DNA of 9,336 nt. Source: Bacillota bacterium (GTDB lineage Bacteria; Bacillota; Clostridia; Peptostreptococcales; Anaerovoracaceae). A program made the position numbers and the translations under genes. The stretch lies in NCBI GenBank assembly GCA_029266295.1, contig JAQSXD010000117.1:1-9336 (forward strand), read 5' to 3'. The notes beneath the pieces were generated by a model. That model was not told the DNA's origin. It was given only the letters and a program-made list of their open reading frames with translations, and searched no databases. Position 1 is the first letter of the stretch; the number at the start of each line of letters is the position of its first letter. Below are positions 1-5,462 of the stretch, piece by piece.

Positions 1-75
1 TGATAAATTTATCAAAGTATCGGCATTAATGAATCTTTTATATAGATGCAAAACTAATTACAGGAGGAAGAATGT
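1..75 (+). promoter_or_regulatory. Leader upstream of mmdA with a 14-bp perfect palindrome
   Basis: Positions 1-14 (TGATAAATTTATCA) are a perfect palindrome. It lies at the window edge and could extend further left. The rest of the leader is AT-rich. TATATA at 39-44 resembles a -10 box but has no credible -35 at 16-18 bp, so I do not call a promoter. AGGAGG at 62-67 is the mmdA ribosome binding site, 8 nt from the ATG at 76. An ATG at 72 is out of frame. Whether this stretch begins the operon or is a gap inside a longer one cannot be told from the window. The palindrome could be an operator half seen from its edge, or chance in AT-rich DNA. Confidence 0.35.
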
Positions 76-1617
76 ATGAACAAGCTTGAAGATCTTCGCG
101 CAAAAAAGGCTGCAATTGCCCTTGGCGGAGGACAGAAAAGAATTGATGCTCAGCACAAGCAGGGAAAGCTGACAGCAAGAGAAAGACTGGATCTTCTGTT
201 TGACGAAGGCAGCTTCGTGGAAATTGACGTATTCGTATCACACAGATGCAACAATTTCGACATGGCCGACAAGCATGCTCCCGGAGATGGAGTGGTGACA
301 GGTTATGGTACAGTTGACGGAAGACTTGTATTTGCTTATGCGCAGGATTTTACCGTTCTTGGAGGTTCTCTCGGCGAATATCATGCAGAGAAAATCGTTA
401 AAGTACAGGGTATGGCCCTTAAAATGGGAGCACCTATCGTTGGCCTTAATGATTCCGGTGGTGCCAGAATTCAGGAAGGTGTTAACGCGCTTTCAGGATT
501 TGGAAAGATTTTCTACAACAATACGATTTCTTCCGGAGTGATTCCACAGATCTCAGTGATCATGGGACCCTGTGCCGGAGGCGCGGTATATTCTCCGGCC
601 ATCACAGATTTTGTATTCATGGTAGATAAGACCAGCCAGATGTTTATTACCGGACCACAGGTCATTAAGACTGTAACGGGAGAAGACATCTCTGCAGAGA
701 AGCTCGGCGGCGCTATGACCCATAACTCCATCAGCGGTGTTGCCCATTTCATAGGAAAAAACGATGCGGAGACACTTGCTCAGGTAAGAAATCTTCTCAG
801 CTATCTTCCTTCCAATAATCTGGAGACTGCTCCGGTTTATGCAACCGGTGATGATGCCAACAGACTGATTCCGGAATTCAATGAAATCATTCCCGAGAAT
901 CCAAATAAGGCTTATGATATCTATGAAGTCATCAAAAAACTTGCTGACAACGGCGAAATTTATGATGTCATGCCGCATTATGCAAAAAATATTGTAACCT
1001 GCTATATCAGACTGGATGGGCAGACGGTCGGCGTAATTGCGAACCAGCCTAAATTTGCTGCGGGTTGCCTCGACATCAATGCTTCGGACAAAGCGGCCAG
1101 ATTCATTCGTAGATGTGATGCTTTCAATACGCCGCTTCTTACCATTGAGGACGTTCCTGGCTTCCTTCCCGGAACAGATCAGGAATACGGCGGAATTATC
1201 AGACACGGTGCTAAGATGCTGTATGCTTACTGCGAAGCAACGGTACCGAAGGTCACAATGATTCTTAGAAAAGCTTACGGCGGAGCATACATCGGAATGT
1301 GTAATAAGGAACTGGGTGCTGATTTGGTGCTCGCATGGCCTAGTGCGCAGATCGCTGTAATGGGAGCAGAAGGCGCAGCAAATATCGTCTTTAAAAATGA
1401 AATCAGCGGAGCCGCTGATCCCGTTGCTAAGAGACAGGAAAAAGTTGCTGAGTACGAAGAAAAATTCAACAATCCTTACCGGGCTGCAGAAATGGGTTAT
1501 GTAGATGATATCATTGAGCCCGCAACGGCACGCCAGAGAGTCATCAGTGCATTTGACATGCTTGCATCCAAGAGACAGTCACTCCCGGCTAAGAAACACG
1601 GAAATATTCCGCTGTAA
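76..1617 (+). CDS. mmdA: Sodium-pumping methylmalonyl-CoA decarboxylase, carboxyltransferase alpha subunit
   Basis: This 513-residue protein is a biotin-dependent acyl-CoA carboxyltransferase. It moves the carboxyl group of an acyl-CoA, most likely (S)-methylmalonyl-CoA, to the biotin of the carrier protein, releasing propionyl-CoA; it acts on the cytoplasmic face of the membrane complex. Both crotonase-like halves are visible. The N-terminal half has SGGARIQEG (127-135) and GPCAGGAVYSP (164-174), which form the CoA-side oxyanion loops. The C-terminal half has GFLPGTDQEYGG (362-373) and RKAYGGAYIGM (398-408) on the biotin side. The length matches MmdA and propionyl-CoA carboxylase beta (about 510) and not glutaconyl-CoA decarboxylase alpha (nearer 590). 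The carrier and beta-pump genes downstream argue for a decarboxylase rather than a carboxylase, since no biotin carboxylase gene is present. The start is fixed by AGGAGG 8 nt upstream. Substrate is inferred from family; the fold and chemistry are firm. Confidence 0.9.
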   Translation: MNKLEDLRAKKAAIALGGGQKRIDAQHKQGKLTARERLDLLFDEGSFVEIDVFVSHRCNNFDMADKHAPGDGVVTGYGTVDGRLVFAYAQDFTVLGGSLGEYHAEKIVKVQGMALKMGAPIVGLNDSGGARIQEGVNALSGFGKIFYNNTISSGVIPQISVIMGPCAGGAVYSPAITDFVFMVDKTSQMFITGPQVIKTVTGEDISAEKLGGAMTHNSISGVAHFIGKNDAETLAQVRNLLSYLPSNNLETAPVYATGDDANRLIPEFNEIIPENPNKAYDIYEVIKKLADNGEIYDVMPHYAKNIVTCYIRLDGQTVGVIANQPKFAAGCLDINASDKAARFIRRCDAFNTPLLTIEDVPGFLPGTDQEYGGIIRHGAKMLYAYCEATVPKVTMILRKAYGGAYIGMCNKELGADLVLAWPSAQIAVMGAEGAANIVFKNEISGAADPVAKRQEKVAEYEEKFNNPYRAAEMGYVDDIIEPATARQRVISAFDMLASKRQSLPAKKHGNIPL

Positions 1618-1674
1618 AGGGTAATCCTTGATGCGTTTATGTAAAATATTTCAGAAAGGAAAATGGTGACATAG

Positions 1675-2118
1675 ATGGAATTAAGCTTGATGGAACGATT
1701 TGCCGATCCCGAGATGATTCAGGGATTGTCAAGTAGTGAGTTGGTACAGGGCGCTCTGATCACAACTTTAATGGGAATGGGAACCACGTTTGTTGTTCTT
1801 ACTCTTCTGTGGGCAATTATCGCGTTTGTATCAAATATCATCAATAAATCAGAAGGAAAGCCCCAAGGGCCGACCGCTGCACCGACCGCTCCAACCGCAT
1901 CTTCCCCATCTGCTCCTGCTGCTGCGCAGACAACTTCTGCTTCAGCCGCCACAGGAACAGGAACGGAGCTGATTGCAGTAATTGCTGCAGCCATCGCTGC
2001 GCTGGAGGGTACCTCTCCCAATCATCTGATCATCAGAAAGATCAGCAGAGTTTCCGGAAACAGTACGCCATGGAGCAGAGCAGGCGCTTCTGAGATCATC
2101 GATAGTCGAAAATTTTAA
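1675..2118 (+). CDS. mmdD: OadG-family membrane anchor subunit of the decarboxylase (delta/gamma type)
   Basis: This is a 147-residue OadG-family subunit. In known complexes of this type the small subunit has one membrane helix and a soluble tail, and it holds the alpha subunit and biotin carrier to the membrane pump. Here a hydrophobic helix spans about residues 25-54. An Ala/Pro/Thr/Ser-rich linker follows (about 60-96), then a conserved-looking C-terminal segment (97-147) with an Ala-rich helix, an IIRKISR stretch and a Trp-Ser-Arg-Ala-Gly motif near the end, typical of the MmdD/OadG tail. An in-frame TAG (1672-1674) directly abuts the ATG at 1675, so no longer start exists. The start is served by GGTGA (1665-1669, 5 nt away) or by AAAGGA (1655-1660, 14 nt away, rather far). 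It lies 57 nt after mmdA and 20 nt before mmdC, in the same operon. Assignment to the family is good; the delta versus gamma name is convention. Confidence 0.82.
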   Translation: MELSLMERFADPEMIQGLSSSELVQGALITTLMGMGTTFVVLTLLWAIIAFVSNIINKSEGKPQGPTAAPTAPTASSPSAPAAAQTTSASAATGTGTELIAVIAAAIAALEGTSPNHLIIRKISRVSGNSTPWSRAGASEIIDSRKF

Positions 2119-2138
2119 TCTAAAAGGAGAAAGTAACT

Positions 2139-2534
2139 ATGAAAAAATATAACATTGTGGTAAATGGTATTTCATATGCAGTTGAAGTTGAAGAAGTCGG
2201 CAATGGCGCAGCTTCTGCACCGGCAGCAGCTCCAGCCCCCGCAGCGACTCCTGCACCGGCTCCAGCCCCTGCAGCAGCACCGGCTCCAGCAGCAGCCCCT
2301 GCAGCAGCTCCTTCAGCAGGCGCGCAGGTGATTGAATGCCCCATGCCCGGTACCATCCTTGATATTAAAGTAAAGCCCGGCGATGCTGTTGCAGCTGGAC
2401 AGGTTCTTCTGATTCTTGAAGCGATGAAAATGGAAAATGAAATTATGGCGCCAGGTGCCGGTGTAGTTGATACCATTCAGGTTACAAAAGGTGCATCAGT
2501 GAATGCAGGAGATATCTTACTCTCCCTCAAGTAA
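2139..2534 (+). CDS. mmdC: Biotin carboxyl carrier protein of the decarboxylase
   Basis: This 131-residue protein carries the biotin that shuttles the carboxyl group from the alpha subunit to the membrane beta subunit. A short N-terminal beta-strand region (1-21) leads into a flexible Ala/Pro linker of about 40 residues (22-62). The C-terminal biotinyl domain (about 63-131) follows, with the signature EAMKMEN at 94-100; Lys97 is the predicted biotinylation site. The domain has the usual glycine turns (MPGTI near 69-73 and KPGD at 79-82). Biotin would be added by a ligase encoded elsewhere. AAGGAGA at 2124-2130 sits 8 nt before the ATG. The linker DNA is repetitive and may vary in length between strains. 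The stop codon at 2532-2534 overlaps a predicted hairpin that reaches the mmdB ribosome binding site. The identity of the protein is very secure. Confidence 0.94.
   Translation: MKKYNIVVNGISYAVEVEEVGNGAASAPAAAPAPAATPAPAPAPAAAPAPAAAPAAAPSAGAQVIECPMPGTILDIKVKPGDAVAAGQVLLILEAMKMENEIMAPGAGVVDTIQVTKGASVNAGDILLSLK
2217..2320 (+). repeat. Imperfect Ala/Pro-coding repeats in the mmdC linker
   Basis: The linker DNA contains overlapping direct repeats. GCACCGGCTCCAGC occurs at 2253-2266 and again at 2277-2290, 24 nt apart. AGCCCCTGCAGCAGC occurs at 2264-2278 and 2294-2308, 30 nt apart. Both periods are multiples of three, so gain or loss of a unit would keep the frame and change only linker length. 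This is a coding repeat under low-complexity protein constraint, not a mobile or CRISPR-type repeat. Confidence 0.75.
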
Positions 2535-2567
2535 CCTCCATATTAACCCTTTTAATTTCAGGAGGTA
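2533..2567 (+). promoter_or_regulatory. Predicted hairpin sequestering the mmdB ribosome binding site
   Basis: ACCTCC at 2534-2539 is the exact reverse complement of GGAGGT at 2561-2566, which is the mmdB Shine-Dalgarno sequence. Inside this stem a second perfect inverted repeat, ATTAA (2542-2546) and TTAAT (2552-2556), closes a 5-nt loop. Together they give an 11-bp two-part hairpin with a 2/4-nt internal loop. The first base of the outer stem is the last base of the mmdC stop codon. A ribosome terminating on mmdC would therefore melt the structure, which suggests translational coupling of carrier and pump. The complementarity is seen directly; folding and function are inferred. Confidence 0.5.
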
Positions 2568-2570
2568 GAA

Positions 2571-3743
2571 ATGATTTTAGCGACGATACAAGAATTTATA
2601 CTGACAACAGGGCTAATGAATATGGATATGAAGAGCGGCATCATGATCATTGTTGCGCTGACCTTCCTTTATCTGGCCATCCGAAGAGGCTTTGAACCCC
2701 TGTTGCTCGTTCCGATTGCCTTCGGTATGCTCCTGTCCAATTTGCCGCTCACCGGTATTTTTGAGCATACAGTAACGGCCTTTGATGTATATATGGACCC
2801 ATCAAAAACCGAAACCTCGGGAGGGCTTTTCTACTTATTCTATTCCTTTAATAAGCTGGGAATTTTCCCTCCCCTTATTTTCCTTGGAATAGGAGCGATG
2901 ACGGATTTCGGACCGCTCATTGCAAATCCCAAGTCTCTGCTTCTTGGAGCAGCAGCGCAGCTAGGAATCTTCACCACATTTATCGGAGCAATTTTCCTTG
3001 GGTTTAATGCCCAGGAAGCCGCATCCATCGGTATCATCGGCGGTGCCGACGGTCCGACTGCGATTTTCCTGACGACAAAGCTGGCACCTCACTTACTTGG
3101 TGCCATTGCGGTTGCAGCCTATTCCTATATGGCACTGGTACCTGTTATCCAGCCGCCGATTATGAAGGTGCTGACAACGAAAAAAGAGCGTATGATCAAG
3201 ATGGATCAGCTTAGAGTAGTCAGCCAGAGAGAAAAGATACTGTTTCCGATTTTCGTAACAGTAATCGTCACTTTGATCCTTCCGCCGGCAGCTGCCTTGG
3301 TTGGTATGTTGATGCTTGGCAACTTGTTCAAAGAAAGCGGCTGTACTGCCAGACTTTCTGAAACAGCATCCAATGCTTTCATCAATATTGTAACGATCCT
3401 TCTTGGAATCTCAGTAGGGGCATCCGCGCAGGGCCCAACCTTCCTGGTTCCAGAGACAATAAAGATCATTGTACTGGGTGTGCTTGCATTCGCTGTGGGC
3501 ACTGCAGGCGGTGTGCTGCTTGGTAAAGTGATGTGCGCTCTGTCTGGAGGCAAGATCAATCCGCTGATTGGATCAGCGGGGGTATCGGCGGTACCGATGG
3601 CAGCCCGTGTTTCACAGAAGGTCGGTCAGGCCGAAAATCCATCCAACTTCCTACTGATGCATGCCATGGGGCCGAATGTGGCCGGTGTTATCGGTTCGGC
3701 GGTAGCCGCAGGTGTACTGCTCTCAATGTTTGGCGGATATTAA
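2571..3743 (+). CDS. mmdB: Sodium-translocating decarboxylase beta subunit (carboxybiotin decarboxylase, Na+ pump), copy 1
   Basis: This 390-residue polytopic membrane protein decarboxylates carboxybiotin and couples it to Na+ export. Residues known to matter in Klebsiella OadB align at a constant offset of 43: Asp203 with Asp160 in GGADGPT (158-163 and around), Tyr229 with Tyr186, Asn373 with Asn330, Ser382 with Ser339, and Arg389 with Arg346, the last three in the segment NPLIGSAGVSAVPMAAR (330-346). No key residue is missing, so the pump looks functional. A loop near 70-95 (rich in Asp, Ser, Thr and Gly) is longer than in the second copy. GGAGG at 2561-2565 lies 5 nt before the ATG but is predicted to be hidden in a hairpin that reaches back to the mmdC stop. 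It follows mmdC by 36 nt and is the natural partner of mmdA/C/D. Confidence 0.92.
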   Translation: MILATIQEFILTTGLMNMDMKSGIMIIVALTFLYLAIRRGFEPLLLVPIAFGMLLSNLPLTGIFEHTVTAFDVYMDPSKTETSGGLFYLFYSFNKLGIFPPLIFLGIGAMTDFGPLIANPKSLLLGAAAQLGIFTTFIGAIFLGFNAQEAASIGIIGGADGPTAIFLTTKLAPHLLGAIAVAAYSYMALVPVIQPPIMKVLTTKKERMIKMDQLRVVSQREKILFPIFVTVIVTLILPPAAALVGMLMLGNLFKESGCTARLSETASNAFINIVTILLGISVGASAQGPTFLVPETIKIIVLGVLAFAVGTAGGVLLGKVMCALSGGKINPLIGSAGVSAVPMAARVSQKVGQAENPSNFLLMHAMGPNVAGVIGSAVAAGVLLSMFGGY

Positions 3744-3834
3744 TCCTCAAACGGAAATCAAACCATATGTTCTAATAAAGACTGAGTTAACGAGAATATT
3801 GTTTTAATGATATTTTCAGGAGTTATAAAAAACA

Positions 3835-3869
3835 AACGGGGGAGATTTGTGTGACATATCTCCCTTGTT
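3835..3869. terminator. Strong hairpin between the two beta genes; terminator-like, T-run on the minus side
   Basis: AACGGGGGAGAT (3835-3846) pairs with ATCTCCCTTGTT (3858-3869), a continuous 12-bp stem with two G-T pairs. After a T-T mismatch, TGT/ACA closes a 3-nt GTG loop. Downstream on the + strand there is only a broken T-rich stretch (CTATGTTT), so termination there would be weak or partial. On the minus strand the same hairpin is followed by GTTTGTTTTTT-like sequence (complement of the A-rich run near 3826-3836), the better terminator orientation. No minus-strand gene is seen nearby. It may partly terminate or stabilise the mRNA between the first four genes and the second beta/gamma pair. 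Confidence 0.5.
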
Positions 3870-3924
3870 CTATGTTTAAAATTAGCGTATCAATACGTAT
3901 AAGAAAGAGGAGGCGAAATCATCT

Positions 3925-5058
3925 TTGAATGGTCTTTGGAGCGAACTCTTTACCGGAGTTATCAATTTACAAATAAATCAAGTTATCATGTTTGCCATTG
4001 GAGGACTTCTTATTTACCTGGCAATTGCTAAGGAATATGAGCCAATGCTGCTGCTGCCGATCGGATTTGGAGCAATCCTTTGCAACATTCCGTTTTCCTC
4101 TGCAATAGGGGATGAAGGATTTTTAACAATTCTCTACAATGCAGGGATCAAAACAGAATTATTTCCCGTACTGATTTTCATCGCAGTGGGAGCGATGATC
4201 GACTTTAAACCATTGATTCAAAATCCGTTCATGCTGTTTTTCGGAGCGGCTGCACAGTTCGGAATCTTTTTTACCATGATGTTTGCCCTTGCAACAGGTC
4301 ACTTTGATTTGAAGGAAGCAGCATCCATCGGCATCATTGGAGCTGCAGACGGACCGACATCTATCTATGTTGCAAAGGAGTTCGCGCAAAACTACCTGGG
4401 ACCGATCTCTGTTGCAGCATATTCCTACATGTCATTGGTTCCAATTATTCAGCCGCCGGTGATCAAGCTGCTGACAACGAGTAATGAACGAAAAATCAGA
4501 ATGAAATATACCCAGGTTGAGGTGCCCAGAGTTGTTGAAATCCTCTTCCCCATTATCATCACTTTGATCGCAGGGATTATTGCTCCGATGAGTGTAGCGC
4601 TTGTTGGATCGCTGATGTTTGGAAATCTCATCAGAGCCTGCGGCGTACTTACCAGATTATCCAACTCTGCTCAGAATGAACTTGCAAATCTGGTCACACT
4701 GCTTCTTGGAATCACCATTGGTTCCACCATGACAGCAGGCGCATTCCTGAATTTGCAGACACTGATGATCATGGGTATGGGTCTTGTGGCATTTATTTTC
4801 GATACAGCGGGCGGCGTCCTTTTTGCAAAGTTCCTGAATCTGTTCTTACCCAATAAGGTTAATCCTATGATCGGAGCAGCTGGAATCTCCGCATTCCCCA
4901 TGTCAGGTCGTGTCGTTCAGAGAATGGCTACCAAAGAAGATCCAAGCAACTTTATCCTGATGCAGGCTATGAGTGCAAATGTAGCGGGACAGCTTGGTTC
5001 CGTTGTGGCTGGAAGTTTGATCCTGGCACTGGTACCGGTTGTACTTGCGTCAATGTAA
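3925..5058 (+). CDS. Second sodium-translocating decarboxylase beta subunit (copy 2)
   Basis: This 377-residue polytopic protein is a second carboxybiotin-decarboxylating Na+ pump subunit, paralogous to the beta subunit just upstream. It keeps the functional set: Asp142 in GAADGPTSIY, Tyr168 in AAYSYM, and Asn313, Ser322 and Arg329 in NPMIGAAGISAFPMSGR (313-329). One glycine of the usual GGADGPT is alanine, and the early periplasmic loop is shorter than in copy 1. The best start is TTG at 3925, with AGGAGG (3908-3913) 11 nt upstream; the first in-frame ATG is residue 22, which would cut away N-terminal sequence. A TTG start and long spacing suggest lower translation. It is followed after 18 nt by a tiny OadG-like gene, so the two form a membrane module. 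Its alpha partner could be MmdA or a carboxyltransferase encoded elsewhere, such as glutaconyl-CoA decarboxylase; the window cannot decide. Family assignment is firm, pairing is not. Confidence 0.88.
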   Translation: MNGLWSELFTGVINLQINQVIMFAIGGLLIYLAIAKEYEPMLLLPIGFGAILCNIPFSSAIGDEGFLTILYNAGIKTELFPVLIFIAVGAMIDFKPLIQNPFMLFFGAAAQFGIFFTMMFALATGHFDLKEAASIGIIGAADGPTSIYVAKEFAQNYLGPISVAAYSYMSLVPIIQPPVIKLLTTSNERKIRMKYTQVEVPRVVEILFPIIITLIAGIIAPMSVALVGSLMFGNLIRACGVLTRLSNSAQNELANLVTLLLGITIGSTMTAGAFLNLQTLMIMGMGLVAFIFDTAGGVLFAKFLNLFLPNKVNPMIGAAGISAFPMSGRVVQRMATKEDPSNFILMQAMSANVAGQLGSVVAGSLILALVPVVLASM

Positions 5059-5076
5059 TCGAAGGAGGTAATCAAT

Positions 5077-5217
5077 ATGGATTTGCAGTTAATGGAAGCG
5101 GGCCTTGAGGTTACTGCTTTTGGACTTGGCGGAGTTTTCGCGGTATTAATCTTATTCTACTGCGCCACGAAGATAATGCTTGTAGTTGCAAGAAAAACAG
5201 AAAAGAAGGAAAAATAA
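5077..5217 (+). CDS. 46-residue OadG-related small membrane subunit
   Basis: This small gene encodes 46 residues: a short acidic N-terminus (MDLQLMEAG), one membrane helix (about 13-38) and a charged Lys/Glu tail (about 39-46). This is the layout of the N-terminal part of OadG-family subunits, without the linker and C-terminal segment seen in the 147-residue subunit at 1675-2118. AAGGAGGT (5062-5069) lies 7 nt before the ATG, an excellent ribosome binding site, and the gene ends in two consecutive in-frame TAA codons. It lies 18 nt after the second beta gene and 18 nt before the terminator stem. It probably stabilises that beta subunit in the membrane. Lacking the soluble tail, it may be unable to recruit an alpha subunit itself, which is inference. 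A gene this short is easily missed by automated calling. Confidence 0.78.
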   Translation: MDLQLMEAGLEVTAFGLGGVFAVLILFYCATKIMLVVARKTEKKEK

Positions 5218-5235
5218 TAACCGAAAATGACATTG

Positions 5236-5277
5236 AAACGCCTTGGAAGATCAAATTGATCCTTTTAAGGCGTTTTT
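5236..5277 (+). terminator. Intrinsic terminator of the decarboxylase operon
   Basis: AAACGCCTT (5236-5244) pairs perfectly with AAGGCGTTT (5267-5275), and the stem continues inward through G-T and A-T pairs to GATC/GATC (5249-5252 and 5258-5261), leaving an AAATT loop. Five T residues (5273-5277) follow the arm. This is a textbook rho-independent terminator placed 18 nt after the small OadG-like gene. An outer arm, CCGAAAA at 5221-5227, is also complementary to TTTTCGG at 5274-5280 and could compete for the T-run. Confidence 0.88.
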
Positions 5278-5355
5278 CGGAGGTGTGTGATGGATGAAAA
5301 TGATGCTACGGTCGTTCACCACTCATTTACGCCAACAATTAACATGACTTTTTTG

Positions 5356-5384
5356 TTGTAAAAATAAATCGTTTGAATTATACT
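5356..5384 (+). promoter_or_regulatory. Sigma-A promoter P1 for coaX-dusB
   Basis: TTGTAA (5356-5361) and TATACT (5379-5384) are separated by exactly 17 bp and match the -35 and -10 consensus at 4/6 and 5/6 positions. The start of transcription would be near 5391, giving a leader of about 70 nt. It lies just downstream of the terminator, as expected for a new transcription unit. Confidence 0.65.
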
Positions 5385-5396
5385 ATATTAATCGAT

Positions 5397-5425
5397 TTGA
5401 CAAAACCGTGTTCATCACTGATTAT
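5397..5425 (+). promoter_or_regulatory. Possible second promoter P2 for coaX
   Basis: A perfect -35 hexamer TTGACA (5397-5402) is followed after 17 bp by GATTAT (5420-5425), 4/6 to the -10 consensus. Transcription would begin near 5432 and give a leader of about 30 nt. The -10 is weaker than that of P1, so this is a candidate only. Confidence 0.35.
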
Positions 5426-5462
5426 TCACGGAGATAAACTGAAGATCGAAGGGAGAACAGAT

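Noticed and set aside
553..1206. 217-codon open frame on the minus strand inside mmdA
   Set aside because: It is antisense to a strongly supported carboxyltransferase gene, has no recognisable domain and no ribosome binding site I would trust. It is a shadow of the mmdA frame.
76..1617. Identification of the alpha subunit as glutaconyl-CoA decarboxylase or acetyl-/propionyl-CoA carboxylase
   Set aside because: At 513 residues it is shorter than the glutaconyl-CoA enzyme (about 590). There is no biotin carboxylase gene, and beta pump subunits are present, so an MmdA-type decarboxylase fits best. The substrate itself remains unproven.
3875..3903. Promoter-like pair TTTAAA and TATAAG (17 bp apart) before the second beta gene
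   Set aside because: Transcription would start within or next to the Shine-Dalgarno sequence at 3908-3913, leaving no usable leader.
5373..5462. 30-residue N-terminal extension of CoaX from TTG 5373
   Set aside because: It overlaps the P1 -10 box, lacks a Shine-Dalgarno sequence and would place DVGNTN far from the N-terminus, unlike the family. ATG 5463 has GGGAG at 7 nt.
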